64,000 bases of DNA. It comes from Cellulomonas dongxiuzhuiae. GTDB lineage: Bacteria; Actinomycetota; Actinomycetes; Actinomycetales; Cellulomonadaceae. Made by a program: the position numbers and the translations under genes. The stretch is taken from assembly GCF_018623035.1 (NCBI RefSeq), contig NZ_CP076023.1, forward strand, positions 3,720,001 to 3,784,000, written 5' to 3'. Below are positions 34,167 to 40,815 of this stretch, piece by piece (the stretch's first letter is position 1; each line of letters opens with the position of its first letter). The notes under the pieces are model-generated. The model was not told where the DNA came from, did no database searches, and saw only the letters and a list, made by a program, of their open reading frames with translations.

Positions 34167-34460
34167 GCGGTGGCGCGCCGCGCCGGCGTGGCCCCGGACG
34201 ACGTGGTCGGCTTCCTCGCCGTCCACGGGCGCGACACCGCCGGAGCACTCGCGCTCGTCCCGGAGGGTGCAGCGCCCGACCGGCCGCGCGTCCCGTTGCG
34301 CATGCTCGACGACGGCGAGATCGGCGCCCTCCTCGAGGAAGCGACCGAGCAGGGCACGGCGGACCAGCCGACGTCCATCGTCGGCCTCGAGCCGAAGATC
34401 GTCCTGGCCGTGACCGCCGACGGCTTCGCGCTGCCGACACCCACGGGGCCATCCACGGAC
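34167..34460 (+). pseudogene. HipA-like kinase, N-terminal fragment
   Basis: About 98 codons resembling the N-terminal subdomain of HipA-type Ser/Thr kinase toxins: DDVVGFLAVHGRDTAGALAL, LRMLDDGEIGALLEEA, then SIVGLEPKIVLAVTADGFAL and a GPSTD ending equivalent to the G-x-PSTH motif. The start and all of the kinase core are missing; after GPSTD the frame continues into the antisense of the next gene. The 5' end is fused to the 50-bp repeat. No hipB partner is present. Remnant of a type II toxin-antitoxin system. Confidence 0.65.
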
Positions 34461-34487
34461 GGCAACGTCGTACTTCTGGCCCCCGCC

Positions 34488-35036
34488 TCAGGCTCCCGAC
34501 GCGCGTCGGACCTGCGTCTCGATCATTCGGGGAAGAGCATGGGCAAGAGCCGCGACGATCACCTGGACATCACTCTCGGCGGGCACCGGGAAGAACGCGT
34601 CGTCCTCCTCGACCCTGTAGTGAAGCGCAAGCTCATCGTTCGCCCAGGAGACGACACCGTCGCCCACCACCGTGCGAATGGTCTGCCAGGACTGCTGCAC
34701 GAGCTCGACACGATGCTCAGGATCCGACGCATGCATGAGCATCGTCGTGCCCCGCGTAGTCGCCCACTCATACATGTCCGGCCCGCGCGCACCGGCACCA
34801 GCCTCGAAACGGACCGCGAACCGCCGCCTCACACCGTCGAGCCGATAAGCGCGCCCCCACCCCTCGATCTGCACCCACAGACCGACGTGGCAGCCTGGAA
34901 CCGGAACGAAATGCCATCCCAGTCGACTCCCCTTCATCCGTTCTCCGCCTAGCGCTGTGCATAAGGGATCCACAGCCTCGACGAGAAGACGGGCAAGCGT
35001 CCGCCGCGAATCGATCAAGGTCTTTGATGCAGACAC
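34488..35036 (-). CDS. Putative immunity protein (182 aa), unclassified
   Basis: 182-aa soluble protein, no recognised family. It has an N-terminal helix (TLIDSRRTLARLLVEAVDPL) followed by beta-rich segments with several Trp residues (LGWHFVPVPGCHVGLWVQIE) and a C-terminal helix. The GTG at 35036 immediately follows the TGA of the EVK nuclease-like toxin tip (35037-35039). Position, size and acidic character fit an immunity protein for that tip. Confidence 0.65.
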   Translation of the reverse strand: MSASKTLIDSRRTLARLLVEAVDPLCTALGGERMKGSRLGWHFVPVPGCHVGLWVQIEGWGRAYRLDGVRRRFAVRFEAGAGARGPDMYEWATTRGTTMLMHASDPEHRVELVQQSWQTIRTVVGDGVVSWANDELALHYRVEEDDAFFPVPAESDVQVIVAALAHALPRMIETQVRRASGA

Positions 35037-35193
35037 TCAGACCCGCACCAACAGGCGCTGGTGACCATACTTCTTTGCGATCCATTTGTCCTTCGCGCTG
35101 CACCGGACCATACCGGGCCCTCCCCGACTTTACTTCCATGGTGTAGGGCTTGACCCTGACACTCGTGGTGCCGGTCAGTGAACGCCGGCGCAC
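35037..35193 (-). pseudogene. Nuclease-like toxin tip with EVK motif, frameshifted
   Basis: Remnant of a C-terminal toxin module: VRVKPYTMEVKSGRARYGPV, then QRE, then after a one-base shift DKWIAKKYGHQRLLVRV and a TGA stop directly before the 182-aa gene. The MEVKSG strand looks like the ExK catalytic motif of restriction-endonuclease-fold nucleases. No N-terminal part exists upstream. The intact stop next to an immunity-like start shows that this was once the end of a toxin gene. Confidence 0.55.
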
Positions 35194-35244
35194 ATCCGAG
35201 GTCGGGCAGACGGTCGGCCAGGTGCACCCTGCGCTCGCGACGCG

Positions 35245-35733
35245 TCAGTCGAGCGTTTCGAGTTTTCCGTCGGCCCCACCGCGTTCCAGCGCGGCGGGGC
35301 GCTCGGCCGCAACTCCGGGAACGTCCGGGAAGTGCCTACCAAACAGCGAATGCGCCCGAAGTTCGATGAAGTCACGACTCCACATGGGAACCTGGAATTC
35401 CTGAATCATAGCCGCCAATTCCGCGACAGGCGGCCCTTGCACTTTTGAGCACCAGCCGATCAGGCCGTCACCACCATTGTCCGTTATCGTCTTCACATGG
35501 GCCAGTCCATAATCCGCGATCGGAGAGCTGGAGACAACCTTGCAGTCCGGCGGCGTCGGACCGCACCAGTCGAGCAAACCGACGACAACAGTCACCCGCG
35601 ACCCAAGCCCGTGACAGTTCCATAGGACTACTCCACACGTGAGCCACCCGCCCCGCCGCGTCGGCATCACCCAGTAGTCCCCTCTGTCGACGCCTAGGTT
35701 CGTACGAGGGCGGATCGGAAAGACACGGCTCAT
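35245..35733 (-). CDS. Putative immunity protein (162 aa)
   Basis: 162-aa soluble protein with a beta-rich N-terminal half: GDYWVMPTRRGGWLTCGVVL then SRVTVVVGLLDWCG. This resembles the barrel of Imm26-type immunity proteins, but only loosely. The C-terminal tail is Ala/Gly/Glu-rich. The ATG at 35733 is preferred to an upstream in-frame ATG at 35745; neither has a strong ribosome binding site. It lies 50 bp after the stop of another toxin-tip remnant (35784-36047) on the same strand. Confidence 0.6.
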   Translation of the reverse strand: MSRVFPIRPRTNLGVDRGDYWVMPTRRGGWLTCGVVLWNCHGLGSRVTVVVGLLDWCGPTPPDCKVVSSSPIADYGLAHVKTITDNGGDGLIGWCSKVQGPPVAELAAMIQEFQVPMWSRDFIELRAHSLFGRHFPDVPGVAAERPAALERGGADGKLETLD

Positions 35734-35783
35734 GCCGGTACCCACTAGGAATGAATCCCCTCTGACGCTCTCGCGCCTACGAT

Positions 35784-36047
35784 CTACCGCCTACTGGCCA
35801 GGTACTTATTCGCTGCGGCAATGTAGCTCTTTCGCTTCGGATTGAGGCGGGAGATCGGAGCTACCCTGTCTAGGATTGGGCGGTACCGCTGGTGGGCCAG
35901 CTGCCCCAAGCCGCGCGCGGAGAGACTACATACTCCCTGCCCTTGCCGGGGCCCATCCCCGTGTTCTTTCGAGCAGCCCTCACGAACTTCACGGCATCGC
36001 GTGCGTCACGCCTGGCGTTGACGACTGACCGCGCGACCCGCGCCACT
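35784..36047 (-). pseudogene. Unclassified toxin tip, frameshifted
   Basis: Minus-strand remnant. One frame gives RDAVKFVRAARKNTGMGPGK, and a shifted frame ends GLGQLAHQRYRPILDRVAPI, SRLNPKRKSYIAAANKYLASRR then TAG (35784-35786); the last stretch is split here for readability. The polar helical end and position 50 bp before a 162-aa gene fit a polymorphic-toxin tip. The 5' side stops exactly where methyltransferase 3' copy 2 begins (36048). No catalytic motif is recognised. Confidence 0.5.
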
Positions 36048-36194
36048 GCCGCATGCGCCCTGCGCCCGGGTGGTGAGCTGTGGGCGGTGTGGAACTCCCA
36101 CCTGCACCGGCCGACGCTCGAGCAGGTCGTGGGCCCGACGCGGCAGGTCGGGCGGGACCCGAAGTTCACGGTGACGGTGTCGACGCGGCGGTAG
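36048..36194 (+). pseudogene. Methyltransferase 3'-end copy 2
   Basis: Shorter copy of the methyltransferase 3' end (about the last 48 codons, from CALRPGGELWAVWNSHLH to TVSTRR and TAG), with one codon deleted (HLHRP instead of HLHYRP). It has no start and cannot be functional. Followed by the same 50-bp sequence (36195-36244) that follows copy 1. Its upstream side abuts a toxin-tip remnant. Confidence 0.85.
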
Positions 36195-36256
36195 ACGTCG
36201 AACCACTGCCGGACGGCGACGGTGGGAAGCGTTCGCGGACCGCTACGGTTTCCACC

Positions 36257-36763
36257 GTGAAGGCGAACGAGTTCTGGGACGTCGTCGACGCCGCGGCGCT
36301 CGACGCACGCGCGCACGGCACGACACCTCCAGAAGCCCTCCGTATCCGGCTCGAGCCCCTGCGCACCGCTCAGATCCGCGCCTTCCACCGTCACACGGAG
36401 AGGGTCGCCGCGCGGGCGGGCGCCTCCGACCTGTGGGCGGCTGCCTACCTTCTGCCCGATGCCGGCAGCGACGACGGTTTCATCGACCTGTGCACGTGGC
36501 TCGTCAGCCAGGGCCGCGGGACGTACGAGGCTGTACTGAGCGACCCGGACCGGCTCGCCGACGTCGACGACCTCGACGACCAGCTCGGGCAGGCAGAGGA
36601 GTGGTCGTACGTCGCCGAGGAGATCCTCGACGAGCGCGACGCCGACCTGCCCGACGAGGACGGCCCGGGCGCGGAGGCCGCACCGCTCACCGACGAGCAG
36701 GTCGAGACGCTGGCGACACGTTTTCCGAGGCTGTGGGCGCGCTACAGGGGTGGCCAGCCCTGA
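36257..36763 (+). CDS. DUF4240 domain protein
   Basis: 168-aa acidic protein starting VKANEFWDVVDAAALDARAH, the typical DUF4240 opening (FW.. followed by helices), with LWAAAYLLPDAGSDDGFIDL and LCTWLVSQGRGTYEAVLSDP in the core. DUF4240 proteins are often encoded next to polymorphic toxins and may be immunity proteins; function is unproven. The GTG start at 36257 lies 12 bp after the 50-bp repeat. A degenerate copy of its 3' end lies at 39672-39820. Confidence 0.85.
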   Translation: MKANEFWDVVDAAALDARAHGTTPPEALRIRLEPLRTAQIRAFHRHTERVAARAGASDLWAAAYLLPDAGSDDGFIDLCTWLVSQGRGTYEAVLSDPDRLADVDDLDDQLGQAEEWSYVAEEILDERDADLPDEDGPGAEAAPLTDEQVETLATRFPRLWARYRGGQP

Positions 36764-36799
36764 CCGGGGACATGACCGGACGACCCAGCACTCGAGAAG

Positions 36800-37209
36800 T
36801 CAGGTCGCCCGTCGGTCCAGACGACGGTCATCGACATGACTCACCTCGACCGTCGGCGACCTCTCGACCTGCTCCGCGCTCTCGTAGGGCCCTTCGCTGA
36901 CGATCCGTACGTCGCGAAGCCGCGGGAGCCGACTCAACGGCAGCAGGTCGACGGGCCTCTCGGGAGAAGGGGCGCTGCCGGGGGACAGGAGGAGCGTCTC
37001 CAGCCCGACGAGCTGGTCGATACCGGCGAGCGAGCCGAGCGGCGCGTCCATCAACCTCAGCTCCCGGAGGGTCCGGGGCGGATCGTCGCAGCGGAAGTCG
37101 AAGGGCTCGCGAGCGCCACGCTTCATCTCGAGCTGCAGGAACGAGAACCGGCGCAGGCGACGAGCGTGAGCAGCGCGGCGAGCGCGACGGACGTCCACGA
37201 GCGCTTCAC
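36800..37209 (-). pseudogene. Truncated LRR-like paralogue behind a lipoprotein signal peptide
   Basis: The 3' part (36800-~37150) encodes ~115 residues homologous to the C-terminal half of the 269-aa LRR-like protein at 39866-40675: FDFRCDDPPRTLRELRLMDA against FSFDCAEPPEGLRTLTVHDC. In another frame, a GTG at 37209 with GAGGGGG upstream encodes a 28-residue peptide with a lipoprotein signal (WTSVALAALLTLVACAG, lipobox LVAC) that ends at 37123. The two look joined by a frameshift or deletion, so no full product is made. Confidence 0.6.
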
Positions 37210-37346
37210 GGCGACAATCCCCCTCGACCGCACCGATGTGGCCGCGTTCACGCTATCCCCGCGCCGACGCCCTGTCGTCCTTGACGGCAGCCCACGGTGC
37301 GACTCATCGGCAGACATCGGTCGTTCCCCGCCGAGCGCGACGGGTG

Positions 37347-37778
37347 TCAGGCCGCGACGGCCCGGCGCAGACGCACGAGCATCGCCGCCGACGGCGTGAC
37401 CTTGCCCGTCGCATAGGTCGACAGCCGGGACGCCGACGTCCCGACGTCGGCGGCCAGCTGCGCCTGCGTCCGGCCCGAGCGGGCGACGAGCTCCCGGACC
37501 TCGGTCGCGACCTCCGCCCGCTCCGAGGCCTCCGCCTCGGAGCGTGCCCGTGCGACGACGTCCAGCATCGCCTCGGACACCCCGAACGGGTGCGCGACCG
37601 CCACGGCCTGCTCGACGTACCGCGCCACCCGGCCCCACGGGCGCCGCCGGATCGCGACGGCCAGCCGACGCCACTGCGGCAGCCCTCCGCGCTCGAGCGC
37701 GGTGAGGACCGCCTCGAACGGCCAGGTCTCGACGGGGTCGGAGACGTCCGCGTCGACGTTGCGGAACACCAGTGCCAT
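37347..37778 (-). CDS. XRE-type HTH antitoxin of a type IV-like pair
   Basis: 143-aa protein. The N-terminal ~80 residues are helical (ETWPFEAVLTALERGGLPQW, RLAVAIRRRPWGRVARYVEQ); the C-terminus is an XRE-type helix-turn-helix (RTQAQLAADVGTSASRLSTY, then ATGKVTPSAAMLVRLRRA). ATG at 37778 overlaps the stop of the upstream AbiEii-like fragment (TGATG). Such HTH genes act as antitoxin and autorepressor for AbiEii-type nucleotidyltransferase toxins. The partner here is truncated. Confidence 0.8.
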   Translation of the reverse strand: MALVFRNVDADVSDPVETWPFEAVLTALERGGLPQWRRLAVAIRRRPWGRVARYVEQAVAVAHPFGVSEAMLDVVARARSEAEASERAEVATEVRELVARSGRTQAQLAADVGTSASRLSTYATGKVTPSAAMLVRLRRAVAA

Positions 37779-38317
37779 CACGCCTCCTCGGTGAGCATCG
37801 CGACGGCGATGCGTCGGCACGCCGCCACCACGCTGGCCCAGTCGTGCCAGCGTGGGTCGAGACCCTTGTAGCGCGGCAGGTCCCGCAGCGTGGCTGTGTC
37901 GGCGGGCCGCGGATCGGCAAGCTGCCGGACGAGCTGCGACGCGACACCCTGGCCGTCCGGGCCGTGCTGGTCGGCGTAGTAGTCGTCGATGCCCGCCAGG
38001 ACGTGTGCCGCGTGCTCGACGCCGTACCGGTCCGCGAGCGCCACGACGTCGAGATGGTCCCGCACCTGGTTGCGCTTGACGACGAGGAAGCCCTTGATGC
38101 GCAGCGTCTCGTCGGGCGTCGGGACGCGCACCGACGCCCCGGAGGGCAGGTGCAGCTCGTCGACCTCGAGCGGGACGCGGCGGATGAGCTGGCGCACGCC
38201 GGCCTCGATGTCACCTAACTGACCGAGGATCAGCTTCCCGGGGCGGACGCGGTTGGTCACCCAGTCGCCTTCGCGCTCCAGTGCGTCGAGCACCATGTCG
38301 AACCGGTCGCGCAGGTC
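37778..38317 (-). pseudogene. AbiEii-like nucleotidyltransferase toxin, 5'-truncated
   Basis: About 179 codons of the C-terminal part remain: RDRFDMVLDALEREGDWVTN, LHLPSGASVRVPTPDETLRI, KGFLVVKRNQVRDHLDVVAL, then a helical tail. The KxxLxxxRxxxRDxxDVxxL-type stretch matches the AbiEii/AbiGii nucleotidyltransferase family. The N-terminal G-S-x10-D-x-D catalytic region is absent. Upstream of 38317 a shifted frame (VEDRVSFDHV) continues the homology a little before it ends around 38390. Non-functional toxin remnant, antitoxin gene intact. Confidence 0.6.
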
Positions 38318-38475
38318 CCGCCGACGTGGTCGAACGACACGCGGTCTTCCACATGTCGATCGAGGCGGCGAGCCCATCGGCGGAGATGTACTGCAGCCTC
38401 GGCTTTCTGTCCCGCCCGTCGATTCTTGGTGACCTGCGGGACGGTGCACGAGGCCGCGTGCCGAGGAACCGCTCG

Positions 38476-38985
38476 TCACCTCCACGGAGACAGCCGCTCA
38501 ACGGGCGCGAACATCTCCTCGCCCTCGATCCACTCGAAGAGCATCTCGAAGTACACGAGCGGGTAATCGAACTCAGGATCGGTGTACGGACTGACCGTCC
38601 TGCACACCCGGTCGCTCAGATAGCGAAATCCGATGGCACTGAAGTGATCGGTTGCCTCGCGAGTACCGGGCTCCAACGCGTCTCGCGGCAGCGCTCTTCT
38701 CATACGCGGATCAAACAGCGTCATCACGGGTAGCACCGTCGACAGATAGAGGACGAGCCCGCTCGACCCGCCGGCTTGAGTTATCTCGTAGGCGCAGGAC
38801 GTATGCATGTTCGAGTTCGTGATCACCACGAAGTCGAGCGAGGTCTCCCGAATCAGCGTGTCCCACACGCCATTATCGGCCAATACACGCGCGCTGCCGT
38901 GTGACCACGTAGGAATCCTGTGCGACCCCACTGCGCCTTCAAGGAAGGCGTTGAGCACTCGCGCCTCACTACTTAGGGAACCCAT
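38476..38985 (-). CDS. Putative immunity protein for the Hint toxin (169 aa)
   Basis: 169-aa soluble protein, no named family recognised. Contains a Trp/His-rich segment (SHRIPTWSHGSARVLADNGVW) split around a helix and a C-terminal acidic stretch (YFEMLFEWIEGEEMFAPVER). The ATG at 38985 has GGAGAGGG upstream and overlaps the last 17 bp of the Hint-toxin gene, the tight coupling expected for toxin and immunity. Confidence 0.65.
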   Translation of the reverse strand: MGSLSSEARVLNAFLEGAVGSHRIPTWSHGSARVLADNGVWDTLIRETSLDFVVITNSNMHTSCAYEITQAGGSSGLVLYLSTVLPVMTLFDPRMRRALPRDALEPGTREATDHFSAIGFRYLSDRVCRTVSPYTDPEFDYPLVYFEMLFEWIEGEEMFAPVERLSPWR

Positions 38986-39670
38986 GCCACCCTCTCCTCG
39001 ACGGGACCACGATGACATCCCTAGTCATCCGACCCTTCGCCGTCACGCCCACCACAACGGGAGCGCGCCAGATCTTCCGCCCAGATGTCCCTACCGGAGT
39101 TCCACGCCGGACGGCCATCGAGATGATTTTTCGCGCGCTGGCCAACCCGAAGAAGACGCTCTTGGCTCTTGGGTCCGCAACGGATGCCACGCGGTGTTTG
39201 TTAGTCCCTTTTACGTGCTTCTTCAGCGCTCCATCGGCGATGTTGCAGGCGGGAGCCGCGTTGTGGACGAGCTGGTCTGCCTGGTCAAAGTTGGCGGTGA
39301 CGTAGTACGTGTGTTCCCTGCGCCGTGCAGGTTTGTGGACGGTCCGGTTCGCGAACACGCCCAGGTCGCTGGTCTGGACCAGGACACGCTCGCTCCCGTC
39401 GGACGCGCGGGTGGTGTCTCCGACAACGAGGTCACCAGCGGCGACCCACCCCTGATCCTGCACCCGGTACGGGTGGTTGTCCGTGGCCAACACACCCGCA
39501 ATGTCACCGTCGAACCACAGGGAGATGAGGCGCTTGTCCCCGGTCGACGTCAACGGGGTGATGACCACCTGCGCCGAGGTCTGGCCCGTGTCAGGATCAC
39601 CAGCCAGGACCAGGTCACCGATCTTCAGGTCCTCGATCGGTCTCAGCGACCCGTCGGCCATCCGCACCAC
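38969..39670 (-). CDS. Polymorphic toxin fragment: Hint domain plus toxin tip
   Basis: 233 codons without the N-terminus of a polymorphic toxin. Residues ~2-138 are a Hint (pretoxin) domain: VRMADGSLRPIEDLKIGDLV, a TDNHPYRV block with the His, and a closing QADQLVHNAAP. The N-terminal catalytic Cys/Ser of Hint is lost. Residues ~139-233 form the toxin tip (ALKKHVKGTNKHRVASV, KIWRAPVVVGVTAKGRMTRD), basic, perhaps a BECR-type RNase; this is a guess from pattern. No delivery domain exists upstream: the 5' end at ~39680 runs into a DUF4240 3' fragment. Probably silent unless reconnected. Confidence 0.75.
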   Translation of the reverse strand: MVRMADGSLRPIEDLKIGDLVLAGDPDTGQTSAQVVITPLTSTGDKRLISLWFDGDIAGVLATDNHPYRVQDQGWVAAGDLVVGDTTRASDGSERVLVQTSDLGVFANRTVHKPARRREHTYYVTANFDQADQLVHNAAPACNIADGALKKHVKGTNKHRVASVADPRAKSVFFGLASARKIISMAVRRGTPVGTSGRKIWRAPVVVGVTAKGRMTRDVIVVPSRRGWHGFPK

Positions 39671-39671
39671 G

Positions 39672-39820
39672 TGCCGGCGAGATCCTTGACGAGCGGAGCC
39701 GACCTGCCCGACGAGGAGGGCACGGGCCCGGACCCCGCACCACTCACCGGCGAGCAGGCTGAGGCGCCGGCGCCGCGCTTCCCGAGTACGTGGGCGCGGT
39801 GCAGGAGCGAACAGCGCTGA
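39672..39820 (+). pseudogene. DUF4240 gene 3'-end fragment
   Basis: ADLPDEEGTGPDPAPLTGEQ followed by FPSTWARCRSEQR is a diverged copy of the DUF4240 C-terminus (ADLPDEDGPGAEAAPLTDEQ, FPRLWARYRGGQP). Nucleotide similarity begins at about 39672 (GGCGAGATCCTTGACGAGCG) with a two-base deletion. It has no start codon. It sits where the Hint toxin gene is cut off. Confidence 0.75.
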
Positions 39821-39865
39821 GCCGGGTTGCGCCCCGGCACAGCGCGCGCGGTGGGTCGCCGCACC

Positions 39866-40675
39866 TCACCGACGTTCGACGGTCTCGTCCCTGCGCCTGA
39901 TCTCGAGCCCACCGATGACCGCGACCTCGAGCTCAGGAAGCCCGTGCAGGGCGTCGACACCGCTGAGCGGACCCGTGACGAGGCCCATCCGCACGGTCCT
40001 GAGCTCGCGCAGCTCGCCCAGCGGGGTGAGGTCGAGCGGTGCGCTCGCGCTGCGCGCGTCCTTGGGCCTCATCCACAACCGGCGGAGGTGAGGCAGCCGT
40101 TCGATGCCTGAGAACCCGTCGATGCCGCAGTCGTGGACAGTGAGCGTTCGCAGGCCTTCGGGCGGCTCGGCACAGTCGAAGCTGAAGGGCGCCCCCGCGA
40201 CGGCGCTGCCGAGGTCGAGACGCACGTGCTCGAGGCGCCGCATGCCGCTCGCGAGCTCGAGCGACGACATCGGCGCCGGTGCGAGGTACAGGTCGGTCAG
40301 GAGCGGCAGGTCGCGCAGGGGGCCGTCGATGTCGGTCGGTGCCGCGACCAGCCTCCGCACGTTCCGGAGGTGTGACACGTGCGGGGTCTGCCGGAACCTC
40401 GTCCGCCACGCGATGTCGAGGTGCTCGACGGACGCCAGCGCGGCGGGCGGGATCGGCGGGACGACACCGCGCGCCGCGACGAACAGGACCAAGGGCTCGA
40501 GCTCGACGAGCCACTCCAGCGTCGACGACCGCCGGTCCCAGCACCTGCTGGTGAGCGTGACGCCTCGCACCCGCCGGCGGACCAGCTGGTGGATGGTCGC
40601 GGCCGTGGGGGGCTTGTCGAGCTCGACGGTCGGCACGCGGCGACCGTCGCCGACCGCGAGGGTCGAGATCCTCAC
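39866..40675 (-). CDS. Leucine-rich-repeat-like protein
   Basis: 269-aa soluble protein. From residue ~85 it contains about six irregular 22-25-residue units with periodic Leu/Val (VEHLDIAWRTRF, LRNVRRLVAAPTDIDG, LTDLYLAPAPMSSLELAS, LRTLTVHDCGIDGFSGIE), an LRR-like solenoid. No signal peptide. The GTG at 40675 has GGAGG upstream. Divergent from purB. A paralogous C-terminal half lies at 36800-37150. Genes of this type near toxin modules may encode immunity proteins; the role is not established. Confidence 0.75.
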   Translation of the reverse strand: MRISTLAVGDGRRVPTVELDKPPTAATIHQLVRRRVRGVTLTSRCWDRRSSTLEWLVELEPLVLFVAARGVVPPIPPAALASVEHLDIAWRTRFRQTPHVSHLRNVRRLVAAPTDIDGPLRDLPLLTDLYLAPAPMSSLELASGMRRLEHVRLDLGSAVAGAPFSFDCAEPPEGLRTLTVHDCGIDGFSGIERLPHLRRLWMRPKDARSASAPLDLTPLGELRELRTVRMGLVTGPLSGVDALHGLPELEVAVIGGLEIRRRDETVERR

Positions 40676-40815
40676 CCGTGCACCTCCGTGCTGCCGCAGC
40701 GCTGATCCCGCCGGCGACGATCGTCCCAGACACCGGCGCCGTGGACGAGATCGGCGGGGCCCACGTCCTCCGGACGGCATGCGCCCGGCCGCCTCGCCTC
40801 TGGGACACTGGCCCC

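Noticed and set aside
31762..39672. Integrative element with integrase or att site
   Set aside because: No integrase, transposase or tRNA gene was found; the flanking repeats are gene 3' ends of different lengths, not clean att sites.
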